From NCBI GenBank assembly GCA_963791545.1, contig CAWBSR010000009.1, positions 153,124 through 217,123 on the forward strand: a DNA stretch of 64,000 nt. Reading direction: 5' to 3'. The DNA is from JALYXV01 sp963791545. GTDB lineage: Bacteria; Actinomycetota; Acidimicrobiia; Acidimicrobiales; Palsa-688. Position numbers and translations under genes: made by a program. How positions within the stretch are numbered: the first letter of the stretch is position 1; the number at the start of each line of letters is the position of its first letter. The notes beneath the pieces were generated by a model. That model worked only from the letters and a program-made list of their open reading frames with translations. It searched no databases and was not told the DNA's origin. Below, one piece after another: positions 43,701-51,979 of this stretch.

Positions 43701-45235
43701 CGCCGCTCAACGGGCACTTCGCCAGTGCACCCGCGGCGCAGTGTGCGAGCTCGCTGGTGGCGCTGCTCGACCGGTACGACTGGGGGCGGACCCTCCAGCT
43801 CGACGAGGATCAACGGCGCATCATGCGATGCGGCGAGCACAGCCTCAAGCGGGTGGTCGCCTCGGGCCGTCAGGTTTACGGCGTGACCACCGGGTTTGGG
43901 CCCAATGCCAGATATACCTCCAACTCATCCTCCGCCGACCAGGGGCTCGGGCTGATCTCCCATCTGGCAGCGGGCCAAGGCCCCCCGTTGCCTCCTGACA
44001 CGACCCGACTCATGATCGGCCTGCGCCTGGCTGGGATGGCCCGGGGCCATTCCGGTGTCTCGCCCGAGTCGTGGGACGGCTTGGCCCGAGCGTGGAACCT
44101 CGGGTACACCCCGGTGGTCCCAAGCCTTGGCAGCGTCAGCGCCAGCGGCGACCTCATCCCGCTTGCCCACGCCGCTCTTTCACTGGCCGGCAGTGGTGAG
44201 GCGTGGCAGCGAACCTCAGGTTGGGCCCGCGTCCCCGCCCACGTCGCCCTCGAGGAGCTCGGACTGCAGCGGTGGCGTTGGCATGCCCGGGAGGCTCTGG
44301 CCTTCGTCAACGGCACGACGGCCAGCCTCGCCCAGACCATCCGCAACCACTGCCGCATCCTCACCATGGCCCGCGCCGCCTGTGCGCTCACCGGGAGGCT
44401 GGTCGAGGTCCTGGGATCGTCCACCGAGCCCTACCTCCACGCGGTTGCGGTGGCGCGCAACAGTCGGGGCCAGGGCACCGCGGCTGCGTGGATCCGCGCC
44501 GAGCTCTCCGCGTCACACGTTGGAGGCACCGGTCGCTGCCTCCAGGAGCCGTACAGTCTGCGATGCGCGCCCCAGGTCATCGGGGCGGTCATCGACCACC
44601 TCGCTGGTCAGGGAGAACTGCTCCTTGCCGAGGCGGGCGGCTGCAGCGACAACCCCATCGTGACGATCGACGACGTGATCCACGCCGGGAACTTTCACGC
44701 CGCCAACGCCGGCCTGTGCTCCGACGCCCAGGCCACACTGGTCCACCAGCTTGCCTACCTGGCCGAACGCCAGCTGGCGCTCATCCTCGACCCGGTATCC
44801 AACGGAGGCCGGCCGCCGCTCCTTACTCCCGTTCCCGGACCAGGCAGCGGCCTCGCCGGTGTCCAGCTGGCGGCCACGTCAATGGTCGCCCGCATTCGCC
44901 AGTTGGCGTACCCGTCGACGCTGACCGCGCTGCCGACCAACCTCAACAACCAGGACATCGTGCCCAACGCCCTGAACGGGGCGACCGTCGTCGCCGAATT
45001 GCTGGACCTGGCTGAACTCGTGCTGGGGTCACTGGCCCTGGCGGTGGTCCAACTCAACCATCTCGACGGCATCGGTCCGACTCCCGGCTTGTGGTCCGAC
45101 CTGCACGACATCAGCGCGCCCCTGGTGGACGACCGGCCACTGCACGAGGAAGTGCGGGCCGTGTCACAACTGCTCAGCGAGCACATGGCTGCCTTGGTGC
45201 GCAGCGCAGCCGATCACGAGGGCTGCAGCCGATGA
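43697..45235 (+). CDS. aromatic amino acid ammonia-lyase, probably tyrosine-specific
   Basis: A 512-residue MIO enzyme. The self-forming prosthetic group comes from Ala149-Ser150-Gly151 in GSVSASGDLIPLAH; the catalytic tyrosine is in QVYGVTTGFGPN. The selectivity pair is His89-Leu90 (ISHLAAG), the combination characteristic of tyrosine ammonia-lyases (histidine lyases have His-Ala, phenylalanine lyases Phe-Leu). It would make 4-coumarate as starter for the adjacent polyketide machinery. GGCSDNPIV and LPTNLNNQDIVPN are conserved. It is coupled on both sides by ATGA. Confidence 0.92.
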   Translation: MTPLNGHFASAPAAQCASSLVALLDRYDWGRTLQLDEDQRRIMRCGEHSLKRVVASGRQVYGVTTGFGPNARYTSNSSSADQGLGLISHLAAGQGPPLPPDTTRLMIGLRLAGMARGHSGVSPESWDGLARAWNLGYTPVVPSLGSVSASGDLIPLAHAALSLAGSGEAWQRTSGWARVPAHVALEELGLQRWRWHAREALAFVNGTTASLAQTIRNHCRILTMARAACALTGRLVEVLGSSTEPYLHAVAVARNSRGQGTAAAWIRAELSASHVGGTGRCLQEPYSLRCAPQVIGAVIDHLAGQGELLLAEAGGCSDNPIVTIDDVIHAGNFHAANAGLCSDAQATLVHQLAYLAERQLALILDPVSNGGRPPLLTPVPGPGSGLAGVQLAATSMVARIRQLAYPSTLTALPTNLNNQDIVPNALNGATVVAELLDLAELVLGSLALAVVQLNHLDGIGPTPGLWSDLHDISAPLVDDRPLHEEVRAVSQLLSEHMAALVRSAADHEGCSR

Positions 45236-46026
45236 ACCGAGACCCGGCGGGCGGAGTGCTGGGCGGGCGAGTGGCAGTGGTTACCGGCGGATCGGGCGGC
45301 ATCGGGCAGGCCATCTGCCGCGACCTGGCCAGGCGTGGCGCGTGCGTGGCCCTCACCTACCGGAAGCATGACCGTGCCGCCCTAGCGCTGGTGGAGCAAA
45401 TCGCCATGCACGGCGGTCAGGCGTTGGCAGTGCCCGCCGACGTCGCCCGGCACGACGACGTCAAGGCGCTCATTGAGCAAGTTCTCGACACGCTCGGTGG
45501 CCTTCATATTCTGGTCAACAACGCCGGCATCGCCCACGACGCCCTGATCTACAACATGTCGCCGGACAGCTGGTTCGACGTGATGCGGGTGAACTTCGGC
45601 GGTGTGTTCAACTGCACCCAACTGGTCCTCGAGCACTTCATGGCGCAGCGGTCAGGGGTGATCGTCAACATCTCCTCGCCGCTGGCCGACCGGGCCTGGG
45701 TGGGAACGGCGGCCTACGCGGCGTCCAAGGCGGCCGTCAATGCCTTCACCCGCAGTTGCGCCCTCGAATTCGGTCGCTTCGGCGTTCGAGTCAACGCGGT
45801 CGCGCCTGGTTTCGTCCCTACCGAACTGACGTCGTCGGCGACAGGCAGCTCGAGGGGGACCCGCATGCTTTCAAAGATCCCACTGCGGGCCTGCGCGACA
45901 CCGGAGGACATAGCCAAGGTGGTGGGGTTTCTGGCGAGCGACGATGCGGCGTACATGACCGGCTCCGTTGTGGTCGTCGATGGCGGCGGAAGCGCCGTGA
46001 TGGGATCGGGATCGGCTTCAGGATGA
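45232..46026 (+). CDS. fabG: 3-oxoacyl-ACP reductase (FabG-like)
   Basis: A 264-residue short-chain dehydrogenase. TGGSGGIGQAI binds NADPH, NNAG follows at about residue 98, catalytic Ser is in IVNISSPLADRA, Tyr and Lys in YAASKAAVNAF, and the C-terminal YMTGSVVVVDGG is typical. It reduces the beta-keto group after each extension in the operon's polyene pathway. The ATG overlaps the lyase stop. Its tail is longer and Gly/Ser-rich. Confidence 0.92.
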   Translation: MNRDPAGGVLGGRVAVVTGGSGGIGQAICRDLARRGACVALTYRKHDRAALALVEQIAMHGGQALAVPADVARHDDVKALIEQVLDTLGGLHILVNNAGIAHDALIYNMSPDSWFDVMRVNFGGVFNCTQLVLEHFMAQRSGVIVNISSPLADRAWVGTAAYAASKAAVNAFTRSCALEFGRFGVRVNAVAPGFVPTELTSSATGSSRGTRMLSKIPLRACATPEDIAKVVGFLASDDAAYMTGSVVVVDGGGSAVMGSGSASG

Positions 46027-46071
46027 ACGAATAAGGGCCGCGCCAGTTTGGGGGCCCGAGAAAGGAGCGCA

Positions 46072-46473
46072 ATGACCGAACAGGACATCCCGGCAATCGT
46101 GCGCACGTGCGTAGCCGAAGGGCTGTTTCTTAGCGAGGATGAGGTGACACCTGACACCGCCCTTTTCGAAGACCTGGCCGCCGAGTCGATCGACCTGCTC
46201 GACATACTCTTCCGGCTGGAACGAGCATTGGGCATCCGGCTGAAAGGCGCCGACATCTCCGAGCACATCCTCGGAGGTATGACGCCCGACGATTTCGTCG
46301 GGAGCGACGGTCGCCTCACCGAGCAGGGACAGGCCCAGCTTCACAAGGCAATGCCGCAACTGGATGTCAGTACCCTGGGCGAGGGTGTCGACATCATGAC
46401 TCTGCTGGGCCGCTTTACGGTTCAGAACCTTACCGACCTGGTCACCGAGCGCGTTGCCACCATCCACAGCTGA
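46072..46473 (+). CDS. acyl carrier protein, long form
   Basis: A 133-residue ACP. The phosphopantetheine serine is Ser39 in LAAESIDLLDILFRLE. The first 85 residues form the carrier helix bundle; the extra 45 (HKAMPQLDVSTLGEGVD, then LGRFTVQNLTDLV) are beyond normal ACP length and resemble the tail of carrier proteins in aryl-polyene clusters. AAAGGAG lies 4 nt before ATG 46072. It carries the growing chain for the ketosynthase at the end of the operon. Confidence 0.92.
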   Translation: MTEQDIPAIVRTCVAEGLFLSEDEVTPDTALFEDLAAESIDLLDILFRLERALGIRLKGADISEHILGGMTPDDFVGSDGRLTEQGQAQLHKAMPQLDVSTLGEGVDIMTLLGRFTVQNLTDLVTERVATIHS

Positions 46474-46873
46474 TCTCAGCCTGCGGGTGGGTGTCGATCT
46501 GGTCAGCGTCGACCGGATGAGCCGACTGGCGGCCGAGAGCCCCGACATCCTGGCCACCCTGTTCACTGAGGGCGAGCTTGCACTCTTCGGCGACGCGAGG
46601 CGCTTCGAACGGATGGCAGGGCGCTTTGCCGCCAAGGAAGCCCTGCTGAAGGCGTTTGGGTTCGGGCTGCTGGCAGCCATTGAGCTCGTTGACATCGAAA
46701 TCGTCCGCACCCCGGCTGGCCGCCCGCGGCCGAGGCTGTACGGCGCTGCGGCGGCGTGGGCGGAAACCAATAACCTGGTCGACGCCGATGTGAGCATCTC
46801 CCACACGGGCGGATTGGCGGTCGCGCACGCCCTCGTCGTGTGCCGGCCGCCGGCGCAGAGCGCCGCCGCCTGA
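46454..46873 (+). CDS. acpS: holo-ACP synthase (4'-phosphopantetheinyl transferase)
   Basis: A 139-residue AcpS-type enzyme that attaches phosphopantetheine to the ACP. GVDLVSVDRM (Mg-binding Asp), RFAAKEALLKAFG (Glu and Lys) and SISHTGGLAVAHALV are the standard motifs. The frame opens with TTG 46454 inside the ACP gene; GTG 46487 is a later candidate. A dedicated transferase inside the operon suggests the ACP is not served by the housekeeping one. Confidence 0.9.
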   Translation: MPPSTADLSLRVGVDLVSVDRMSRLAAESPDILATLFTEGELALFGDARRFERMAGRFAAKEALLKAFGFGLLAAIELVDIEIVRTPAGRPRPRLYGAAAAWAETNNLVDADVSISHTGGLAVAHALVVCRPPAQSAAA

Positions 46874-47367
46874 TGGGCACCATCGCCTTCCACCTGGTCG
46901 ACGGAATCGATGACTACGAGCCTTTCCTGCGGTTCCGGGCCCACACCTTGGCGCCGGCCGGCGCCCACGGCGGGACCGAGGAGTTTCCGCCCTTGCTCAT
47001 CCTGGAAGCACTCGGCCAGGCCGGGAACTGGCTGCTCCTGCTGTCGAGTGATCTGCACACCATGGGCATGCTCGCCGCGATCGGGTCGGTGAGCTTCGGT
47101 GCGCCGGTGCATCGCGGCGACATGCTGGAGTTGGTAGGTGCGGTCGACGTGTTGCGCGACGACGCCGCCACCATGTCGGGGGAGGCGAGAGTTGGCGGTC
47201 GGGTAGTTCTCGACGCCCGCGACTTGATGTGTGCGTTGATCGATGCCGAGCGCCTCGAGAGCCGGTCGTCCCTCGAGTCGCGTCGGGACCGGGTCCTCGG
47301 TTTGTCGGGACCTGCTCCGGGAACGTCGGAACCTGCTCCGGGGCGCCGAATGGCACGTCCCAAATGA
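46873..47367 (+). CDS. hotdog-fold 3-hydroxyacyl-ACP dehydratase, first subunit
   Basis: A 164-residue single-hotdog protein. FPPLLILEALGQAGNWLLL is the central helix with the catalytic-type glutamate, but the usual HFPG-x-P-x-x-PG loop is replaced by AHGGTEEFPP with a histidine one position out of register. IGSVSFGAPVHRGDMLEL continues the fold. The last 40 residues are basic. It overlaps AcpS (TGATG) and the second hotdog gene (ATGA). It probably pairs with that protein as a heterodimeric dehydratase. Confidence 0.82.
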   Translation: MGTIAFHLVDGIDDYEPFLRFRAHTLAPAGAHGGTEEFPPLLILEALGQAGNWLLLLSSDLHTMGMLAAIGSVSFGAPVHRGDMLELVGAVDVLRDDAATMSGEARVGGRVVLDARDLMCALIDAERLESRSSLESRRDRVLGLSGPAPGTSEPAPGRRMARPK

Positions 47368-47753
47368 TGACGATGATGCCGGCACTGCTCGATGTGGTGG
47401 TGTGCGAGGCCGAGAGCCGGGCCACGGCGAACGTCGATGTCCCTTCGATCATGCCGGTGTTCGACACCCATTTTCCTCTCCGTCCCGTGCTTCCCGGCGT
47501 CCTGATCCTTCAGAGCCTCGCCGATCTCGCCACCCGCTATATCGAGGACCAGGGTTGGGGCCGCTTGCGCCTGAAAGGATTCCGCGCTGTCAAGTTCCGC
47601 CAACCGGTGGAGCCCGGACAACGCATGGAGCTTGCCGTGGTCGAGCAGCCGCGCGTGGGTGATGTCATGGTTTTGGGGGGAAAAGTGACCGTCGGGGGTC
47701 GCGTGGCTCTCAGCGTCGGCCAGATCCTCCTCGGGCCCGGCAACTGCCCATGA
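47364..47753 (+). CDS. hotdog-fold dehydratase-like, second subunit
   Basis: A 129-residue FabZ-like protein. The loop THFPLRPVLPGVLILQSLAD keeps the catalytic-type histidine, but the normal glutamate on the helix is a glutamine (ILQSL instead of ILEAL). FRAVKFRQPVEPGQRMEL is the second strand region. Alone it should be a poor dehydratase; with the preceding protein a complementary active site could form. ATG 47364 overlaps the previous stop, and the ketosynthase gene overlaps its own end. Confidence 0.82.
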   Translation: MMTMMPALLDVVVCEAESRATANVDVPSIMPVFDTHFPLRPVLPGVLILQSLADLATRYIEDQGWGRLRLKGFRAVKFRQPVEPGQRMELAVVEQPRVGDVMVLGGKVTVGGRVALSVGQILLGPGNCP

Positions 47754-50050
47754 CCGGTCTGGCAACGGACAGCAGAGCGCAGAGCGGAGCTCGGGTAGTG
47801 GTGGCCGGCGTCGGAGCGGTCACCGCCCAGGGGCCCACGGCGGCTGCCTTGTGGGAGGGGATAATGCAGGCGCGGGTCGTCATCGGCCCGGTTGGCGGGT
47901 TGCGGCTGACCGGGCACACCGTGACCATCGGCGCCCAGGTCCCGGACGCGGCGGTCGATCCGCGCCGGTGGGGTAGGGCGCCGACCGGGGACCGGCTTGT
48001 CGACATGGCCGTGCAGGCCGGCGCGGAAGCGCTGGCCGAAGCCGGCCCGGGCGCGGCCGAAATTGCGCCCAGCCGTTGGGCCGTTGTCATGGCCAGCTGC
48101 CGTCCGGGAGTGCATCCCGATTGGGTGCCCGGCGACGTCGACTCGGTGCGGCTGTCGCTCGCTCTGATGCCGCAAGGAATCGTCGAGCGGGTCAGCGCCG
48201 CGTTCGGCGCACAAGGACCGGTGCTCGCGATCGACACCGCGTGCGCCGGAGGAGCCAACGCGGTCGGCTACGCCGCTGACCTGATCCGCCTCGGTCACGC
48301 CGACGCTGCCCTCGCCGGTGGGGCGGAGCTCCTGAGCGACCTCACCTTCGCCGGTTTCGGTTCCGTCCAGGCGCTCTCGTGCCGAGCGGCGACTCCCTAT
48401 TCGCGCCACCGCAGCGGACTGAGCCTCGGCGAGGGCAGCGCCATGCTGGTCCTGGTGCGGGCCGAACTCTGTGATCGACTTGGCGTACGGCCGGTGGTCG
48501 AAGTCCTCGGGTATGGGTTGTCAGCCGACGGCTATCACCCCACGGCTCCGCATCCCCAGGGTGACGGTGCGGCACGGGCGATCAACGCAGCGCTCGAGGC
48601 GAGTGGCGTTGATCCCCGCGCGGTGGCCTATGTCAACGGCCACGGAACGGGGACCGAGAAGAACGACGTGGCGGAGACCAAGGCGATCCGCCGGGCCCTG
48701 GGGCCCGCGGCCGACCGGGTGGCGGTCAGCAGCACGAAGTCGATGATCGGCCACTTACTGGGTGCGGCTGGAGCAACCGAGGTGGTGGTGACAGCCATGG
48801 CGGTGCGCGACCAGGCGGCGCCCCCGACGGCCGGTCTCCTTGAGGCAGATCCCGAGTGCGACCTTGACTATGTGCCGCTACGGGCCCGGCCGCTGGCCAT
48901 CGACGTTGCCATATCAAACAGCTTCGGCTTCGGCGGCGCCAACGCCTGCGTTGTCGTCGGCCGGCCCGGTTCCGGCGTGCCCCGGTCGCCGCGACAGCCG
49001 GACCCGGTCGTCATCACCGGCATCGCGGCCGAGACCTCGGAGCCGGGCGCCGGCGGGAACCTCGCTCCCGATTGGTCGGCATTCCTCACCCCCAAGCAGT
49101 GCCGGCGCCTGGATCGACTGTCGATCTTCGCGGTGGTCGGCGCCGGCCGGGCGCTGAGCGACGCCGGACTGGTCATCGACGAGCAGAATGGGAAGCGGGT
49201 GGGCATCATGTTCGCCAGCGCACTCGGCCCCCACGAATCCCAGTGCCTGATGCAGCGCAGCGTGGTGGATGGCGGCCCGGCTGCGGCCAACCCGGCCGAG
49301 TTCCCAAATATCGTGCGCAGTGCCGCGCCCGGATGCGTGGCCACCCACCTCGGCACCCGGGGCCCTTTGTCCGCCGTCGTCGCCGGCCACGCCGCCGGTG
49401 GTTTCGCCATCGGTTACGCCGCCGACATTGTCCGCCAAGGCGACGCCGACGCCATGGTCGTGACCGCCGCCGACAGCCTCAGCCCGACCGCGCTGCGAGC
49501 GTACCGGGAGATCGGCCTGGTGGCTGGCATCGATGGCGACCTGGTGCTGGCCGAAGCATTGGCAGGGCTGGTGCTGGAGCCGCTCAGCCGGGCCCGGGTC
49601 CGTGGCGCCGAGCCGTACGGCGAGGTGCTCGGGTACGGCATGGCAGCCGACGCCCGGCCTGATGGGGGCATCGACCCTGCCGGCCGCGGCATCGAGCGGG
49701 CCATGTCGGCCGCCCTCAGCCAGGCTCGGCTGGAGCCGCACCACGTCACCGCGGTGTGGTCAGCCGCTGCGGGTCACCGACTCGCTGACGCCGCCGAAGC
49801 ATCGGCCATCGATCGCCTGTTCGACGGTGTCCCGGTGTGCTCGCCCAAGCTGGCCATCGGCGAGGTGCTTGGCGCCGGGGCGCTAGTGCTGTGCGCCGAT
49901 GCGTTGGCCCACCTTGGGTCGACACCGGCCGGTGGCGGTTCCTCGCCGGCGCGTCCAATCGCGCTGGTCAACTCGAGTTCGGTTGGCGGCAGCCACGTCT
50001 CGATCGCCCTAGCCGGGCCGTCAGACCCGCGAACCGATCGGGTTCGTTGA
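47750..50050 (+). CDS. single-chain ketosynthase plus chain-length-factor-like protein
   Basis: A 766-residue protein with two thiolase-fold halves. Residues 1-405 are an active KAS II-type ketosynthase: Cys165 (DTACAGGAN), His298 (NGHGTGT), Lys330 and His335 (SSTKSMIGH). Residues 415-755 align as a second copy, but the Cys is His547 (VAGHAAGG) and both catalytic histidines are absent (WSAAAGH, KLAIGEVLG). Such inactive partners act as chain-length factors; they are normally separate genes in type II systems. It is the last gene of the operon and catalyses chain extension on the ACP. Confidence 0.92.
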   Translation: MTGLATDSRAQSGARVVVAGVGAVTAQGPTAAALWEGIMQARVVIGPVGGLRLTGHTVTIGAQVPDAAVDPRRWGRAPTGDRLVDMAVQAGAEALAEAGPGAAEIAPSRWAVVMASCRPGVHPDWVPGDVDSVRLSLALMPQGIVERVSAAFGAQGPVLAIDTACAGGANAVGYAADLIRLGHADAALAGGAELLSDLTFAGFGSVQALSCRAATPYSRHRSGLSLGEGSAMLVLVRAELCDRLGVRPVVEVLGYGLSADGYHPTAPHPQGDGAARAINAALEASGVDPRAVAYVNGHGTGTEKNDVAETKAIRRALGPAADRVAVSSTKSMIGHLLGAAGATEVVVTAMAVRDQAAPPTAGLLEADPECDLDYVPLRARPLAIDVAISNSFGFGGANACVVVGRPGSGVPRSPRQPDPVVITGIAAETSEPGAGGNLAPDWSAFLTPKQCRRLDRLSIFAVVGAGRALSDAGLVIDEQNGKRVGIMFASALGPHESQCLMQRSVVDGGPAAANPAEFPNIVRSAAPGCVATHLGTRGPLSAVVAGHAAGGFAIGYAADIVRQGDADAMVVTAADSLSPTALRAYREIGLVAGIDGDLVLAEALAGLVLEPLSRARVRGAEPYGEVLGYGMAADARPDGGIDPAGRGIERAMSAALSQARLEPHHVTAVWSAAAGHRLADAAEASAIDRLFDGVPVCSPKLAIGEVLGAGALVLCADALAHLGSTPAGGGSSPARPIALVNSSSVGGSHVSIALAGPSDPRTDRVR

Positions 50051-50390
50051 CGGTCGTCTCCCTCGGCTAGCCGACGGTTACGGGCACGGGAGGGTATCGA
50101 GCGCTGGCTGGGGCCGAAGTCGGACGGTCTTTTGTCTGCGCGGGTGGTCATATGGCCGTCGCTATCGGGTGCGACGGCCATGTCCCAGAGGAACTGGCAT
50201 TGAATGCTCGGATCCGGGGTCAGTGAGGGATCGACGACGAGGATCGTATGGGCCCCGGTCAGCACGACGACATCAAGCGTTGTGCGGCTCGAACAATGCT
50301 TGGAGCCGGGCTGTCACCTGAATTCACATTGTCACGAGGTGTGGAGGCTCCATGAGTGCGAGCGTGCAAACGTTGCTGGCAGCCCCAAGG
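50051..50390. other. intergenic, no gene seen
   Basis: About 340 bp between the end of the polyketide operon and the left mazEF repeat. A small palindrome (CGGCTAGCCG, near 50083) could help termination. This is the likely left border zone of the island. Confidence 0.45.
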
Positions 50391-50625
50391 TGTTGGCAAA
50401 ATGTTGGCAGGATTCAGCTCCGTGAACGGACAACGTCCGGTCGGTCCGCCGCCGCTTTGGGTGCAGTCGACGGTCGAAGTGCGGCCGATCGCAGCCCGGA
50501 TACAGGCGGCGATGAGCGTCGTGGCCACGCGGTCGTCCCGGTGGCGAGTTCGAGTCCCCCGAAGGCTACGGCGACCGGCAACGTGCGCTGTCCGGGCTCG
50601 GTTTGTCGATTCGCTCTAAACCTCA

Positions 50626-50973
50626 CTAAAGGCGGTTAAGGACTCGGCGTAGTCCTCGATCGACCTCTTGCATGAGCGCCGGCGGTACGGCACCTGCCTG
50701 GTTCGCCAGGTCGGTCTTGTTCAAGGTGGCCAACGCGGTCACGTTCACCACAGAGTCACGCGGAAGACCGGTTGCGTTCTTCGGCAGAAACACGTTGCCC
50801 GGCATCGACGCCAGCTGCGTATTGGACGTGACGACCGCCGTCAAGACAGTGGCCAACCGGCTCCGATTATAGGAGTTAGCCGAAATGACCAACACCGGCC
50901 GGCGGTTCGCCGGGCGGGAGCCGACAGGCTCGCCGAGGTCGGCCCAGTAGATGCCTCCCCGCCCGATCACCAT
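50626..50973 (-). CDS. mazF: MazF/PemK-type endoribonuclease toxin (left copy)
   Basis: A 115-residue toxin of the MazF family, which cuts mRNA at short motifs. Core motifs: GRGGIYWADLGEPVGSRPANRRPVLVIS with the RPVLV strand, TVLTAVVTSN, and VNVTALATLNKTDL near the dimer/active site. Its ATG overlaps the antitoxin 3' end by 7 bp. The last residues (VLNRL) differ from the right copy (VLDL) through a 3-bp difference. Ala36-Asn in the ISANSYN loop is ISGNSYN in the other copy. Confidence 0.92.
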   Translation of the reverse strand: MVIGRGGIYWADLGEPVGSRPANRRPVLVISANSYNRSRLATVLTAVVTSNTQLASMPGNVFLPKNATGLPRDSVVNVTALATLNKTDLANQAGAVPPALMQEVDRGLRRVLNRL

Positions 50974-51215
50974 TCGTCTGTCGATTCCTTCAAAAGGCGT
51001 CGGCCTGCGATGACCGCCTCAGTAGTCGAGTCGTCCGCGGCGTCGATGGTGGCGATGGCAGCGTCGATCTGTTCGGCCAGACAGTCAGCATCTAGCTCGT
51101 CCAGGTAACGTGAGGCGGCGCGGGCGAAGAACTCCGACCTGCTCATGCCGAGGTCCTGGGCCCGACGCGAGGCCCTTTCGAATGTGTCGTCAGGGACGGA
51201 GATGGCTGTCTTCAT
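50967..51215 (-). CDS. ribbon-helix-helix antitoxin (left copy)
   Basis: An 82-residue MazE-like antitoxin. The N-terminal ribbon-helix-helix reads MKTAISVPDDTFERASRRA, then DLGMSRSEFFARAASRYL; the C-terminal acidic tail (IDAADDSTTEAVIAGRRL) would bind and block MazF. ATG 51215 lies about 7 nt past TATACT, consistent with leaderless transcription and autorepression. It differs from the right copy by Gln20/Glu and Ala/Val near residue 70. Confidence 0.9.
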   Translation of the reverse strand: MKTAISVPDDTFERASRRAQDLGMSRSEFFARAASRYLDELDADCLAEQIDAAIATIDAADDSTTEAVIAGRRLLKESTDEW

Positions 51216-51222
51216 GGTGCCT

Positions 51223-51228
51223 AGTATA
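51223..51228 (-). promoter_or_regulatory. -10 element of the mazEF module
   Basis: TATACT (minus strand) lies 7 nt before the antitoxin ATG; the same element is at 63891-63896 in the right copy. The surrounding GTTATACTAGG is conserved in both copies and is the probable operator zone. No clear -35. Confidence 0.5.
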
Positions 51229-51348
51229 ACCCGGTATGACCAGCCGGATCCCCCTTACTCGCGGCGTCAGTCGAACCGTGCGGGAAGCGACGATACGTAA
51301 GCGATCGACCGCACGAGTTGGCTCCCGTGCAGGGCAAAGCCTCCAGCT

Positions 51349-51970
51349 TCAACGAGCGCTGTCAGTACCGAGCGGCGGACGGCCGGCAACGGCGATCAAC
51401 TCTGCATCCCGCTGTCTCTGGGCCCGGGAGAGCACGGCGGAGGGATGCCGGACCGCGACCGCCACGAAGGTGACGTCTGCGACGGTGCAACCGTCAACCG
51501 CCGACACCCTTCGCTGATCGAGCGCCGCGTAGCCCGGCCACGGCCGCCACGAGTCAAGGGCCGGGGTGATCGCCGCGAGCATCTTGGCGGCTGGTACACC
51601 GAGGCACACCACCAGTCGCGGCGAAGAACAATTCGATCTGCGTGCTCAACAGGTGCTCGCACCGCCGAGTGAACGATGGCGTCGTCGGGAACGACTCCGT
51701 GTCGCCCCGCCCCGACGAGGACAGCCAGTGGGCTCGGGGCGATCCGGCGCCGGCTGTTACCGCAAGGGCGGGCAATCCAACGAAGGCGTTGGTCAAGAAC
51801 ACCTCCTGCGGTGACACCGATGCCAGCAGTTGACGCAAGGCCCGCCACGTCGCCTTCCGTTTTCGGAGGAACGGTGGCCGATGATCCTTGGCGACACAGG
51901 TGCCAACGCAGTCGATCCTGCTGGCGACGGCCGCAGGGTCACGCTCTGGGGGGACTATTCGACTGGCGGG
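51349..51970 (-). pseudogene. frameshifted uracil-DNA-glycosylase-superfamily-like gene
   Basis: The N-terminal half in one frame reads RIDCVGTCVAKDHRPPFLRK, EVFLTNAFVGLPAL and RRCEHLLSTQIELF. The C-terminal half, in a second frame, reads VVCLGVPAAKMLAAITPALD and FVAVAVRHPSAVLS. Together they give the UDG-superfamily order (FxTN loop, then CLG strand, then HPS motif). The switch falls at about 51623-51628, in a TTGTTCTTCGCC context, and one base accounts for it. Its upstream end runs into the next antitoxin gene. It is probably inactive. Confidence 0.6.
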
Positions 51971-51979
51971 TGAGATTCG

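Larger units (their letters stand above)
50391..51332. repeat. left copy of a ~940-bp direct repeat with a mazEF-like module
   Basis: Matches 63060-64000 in the same orientation, 12.67 kb apart. The first 215 bp are clearly diverged; from about 50606 (tttgtcgattcgctctaaac) onward I count only about six substitutions in roughly 700 bp. Both begin with TGTTGGCAAAATGTTGGCAG. The right copy runs to the window edge, so the full length is unknown. Confidence 0.92.

Noticed and set aside
43697..45235. Histidine ammonia-lyase (hutH) for histidine degradation
   Set aside because: No other hut gene is nearby, the selectivity pair is His-Leu, and the gene is embedded in a polyketide operon.
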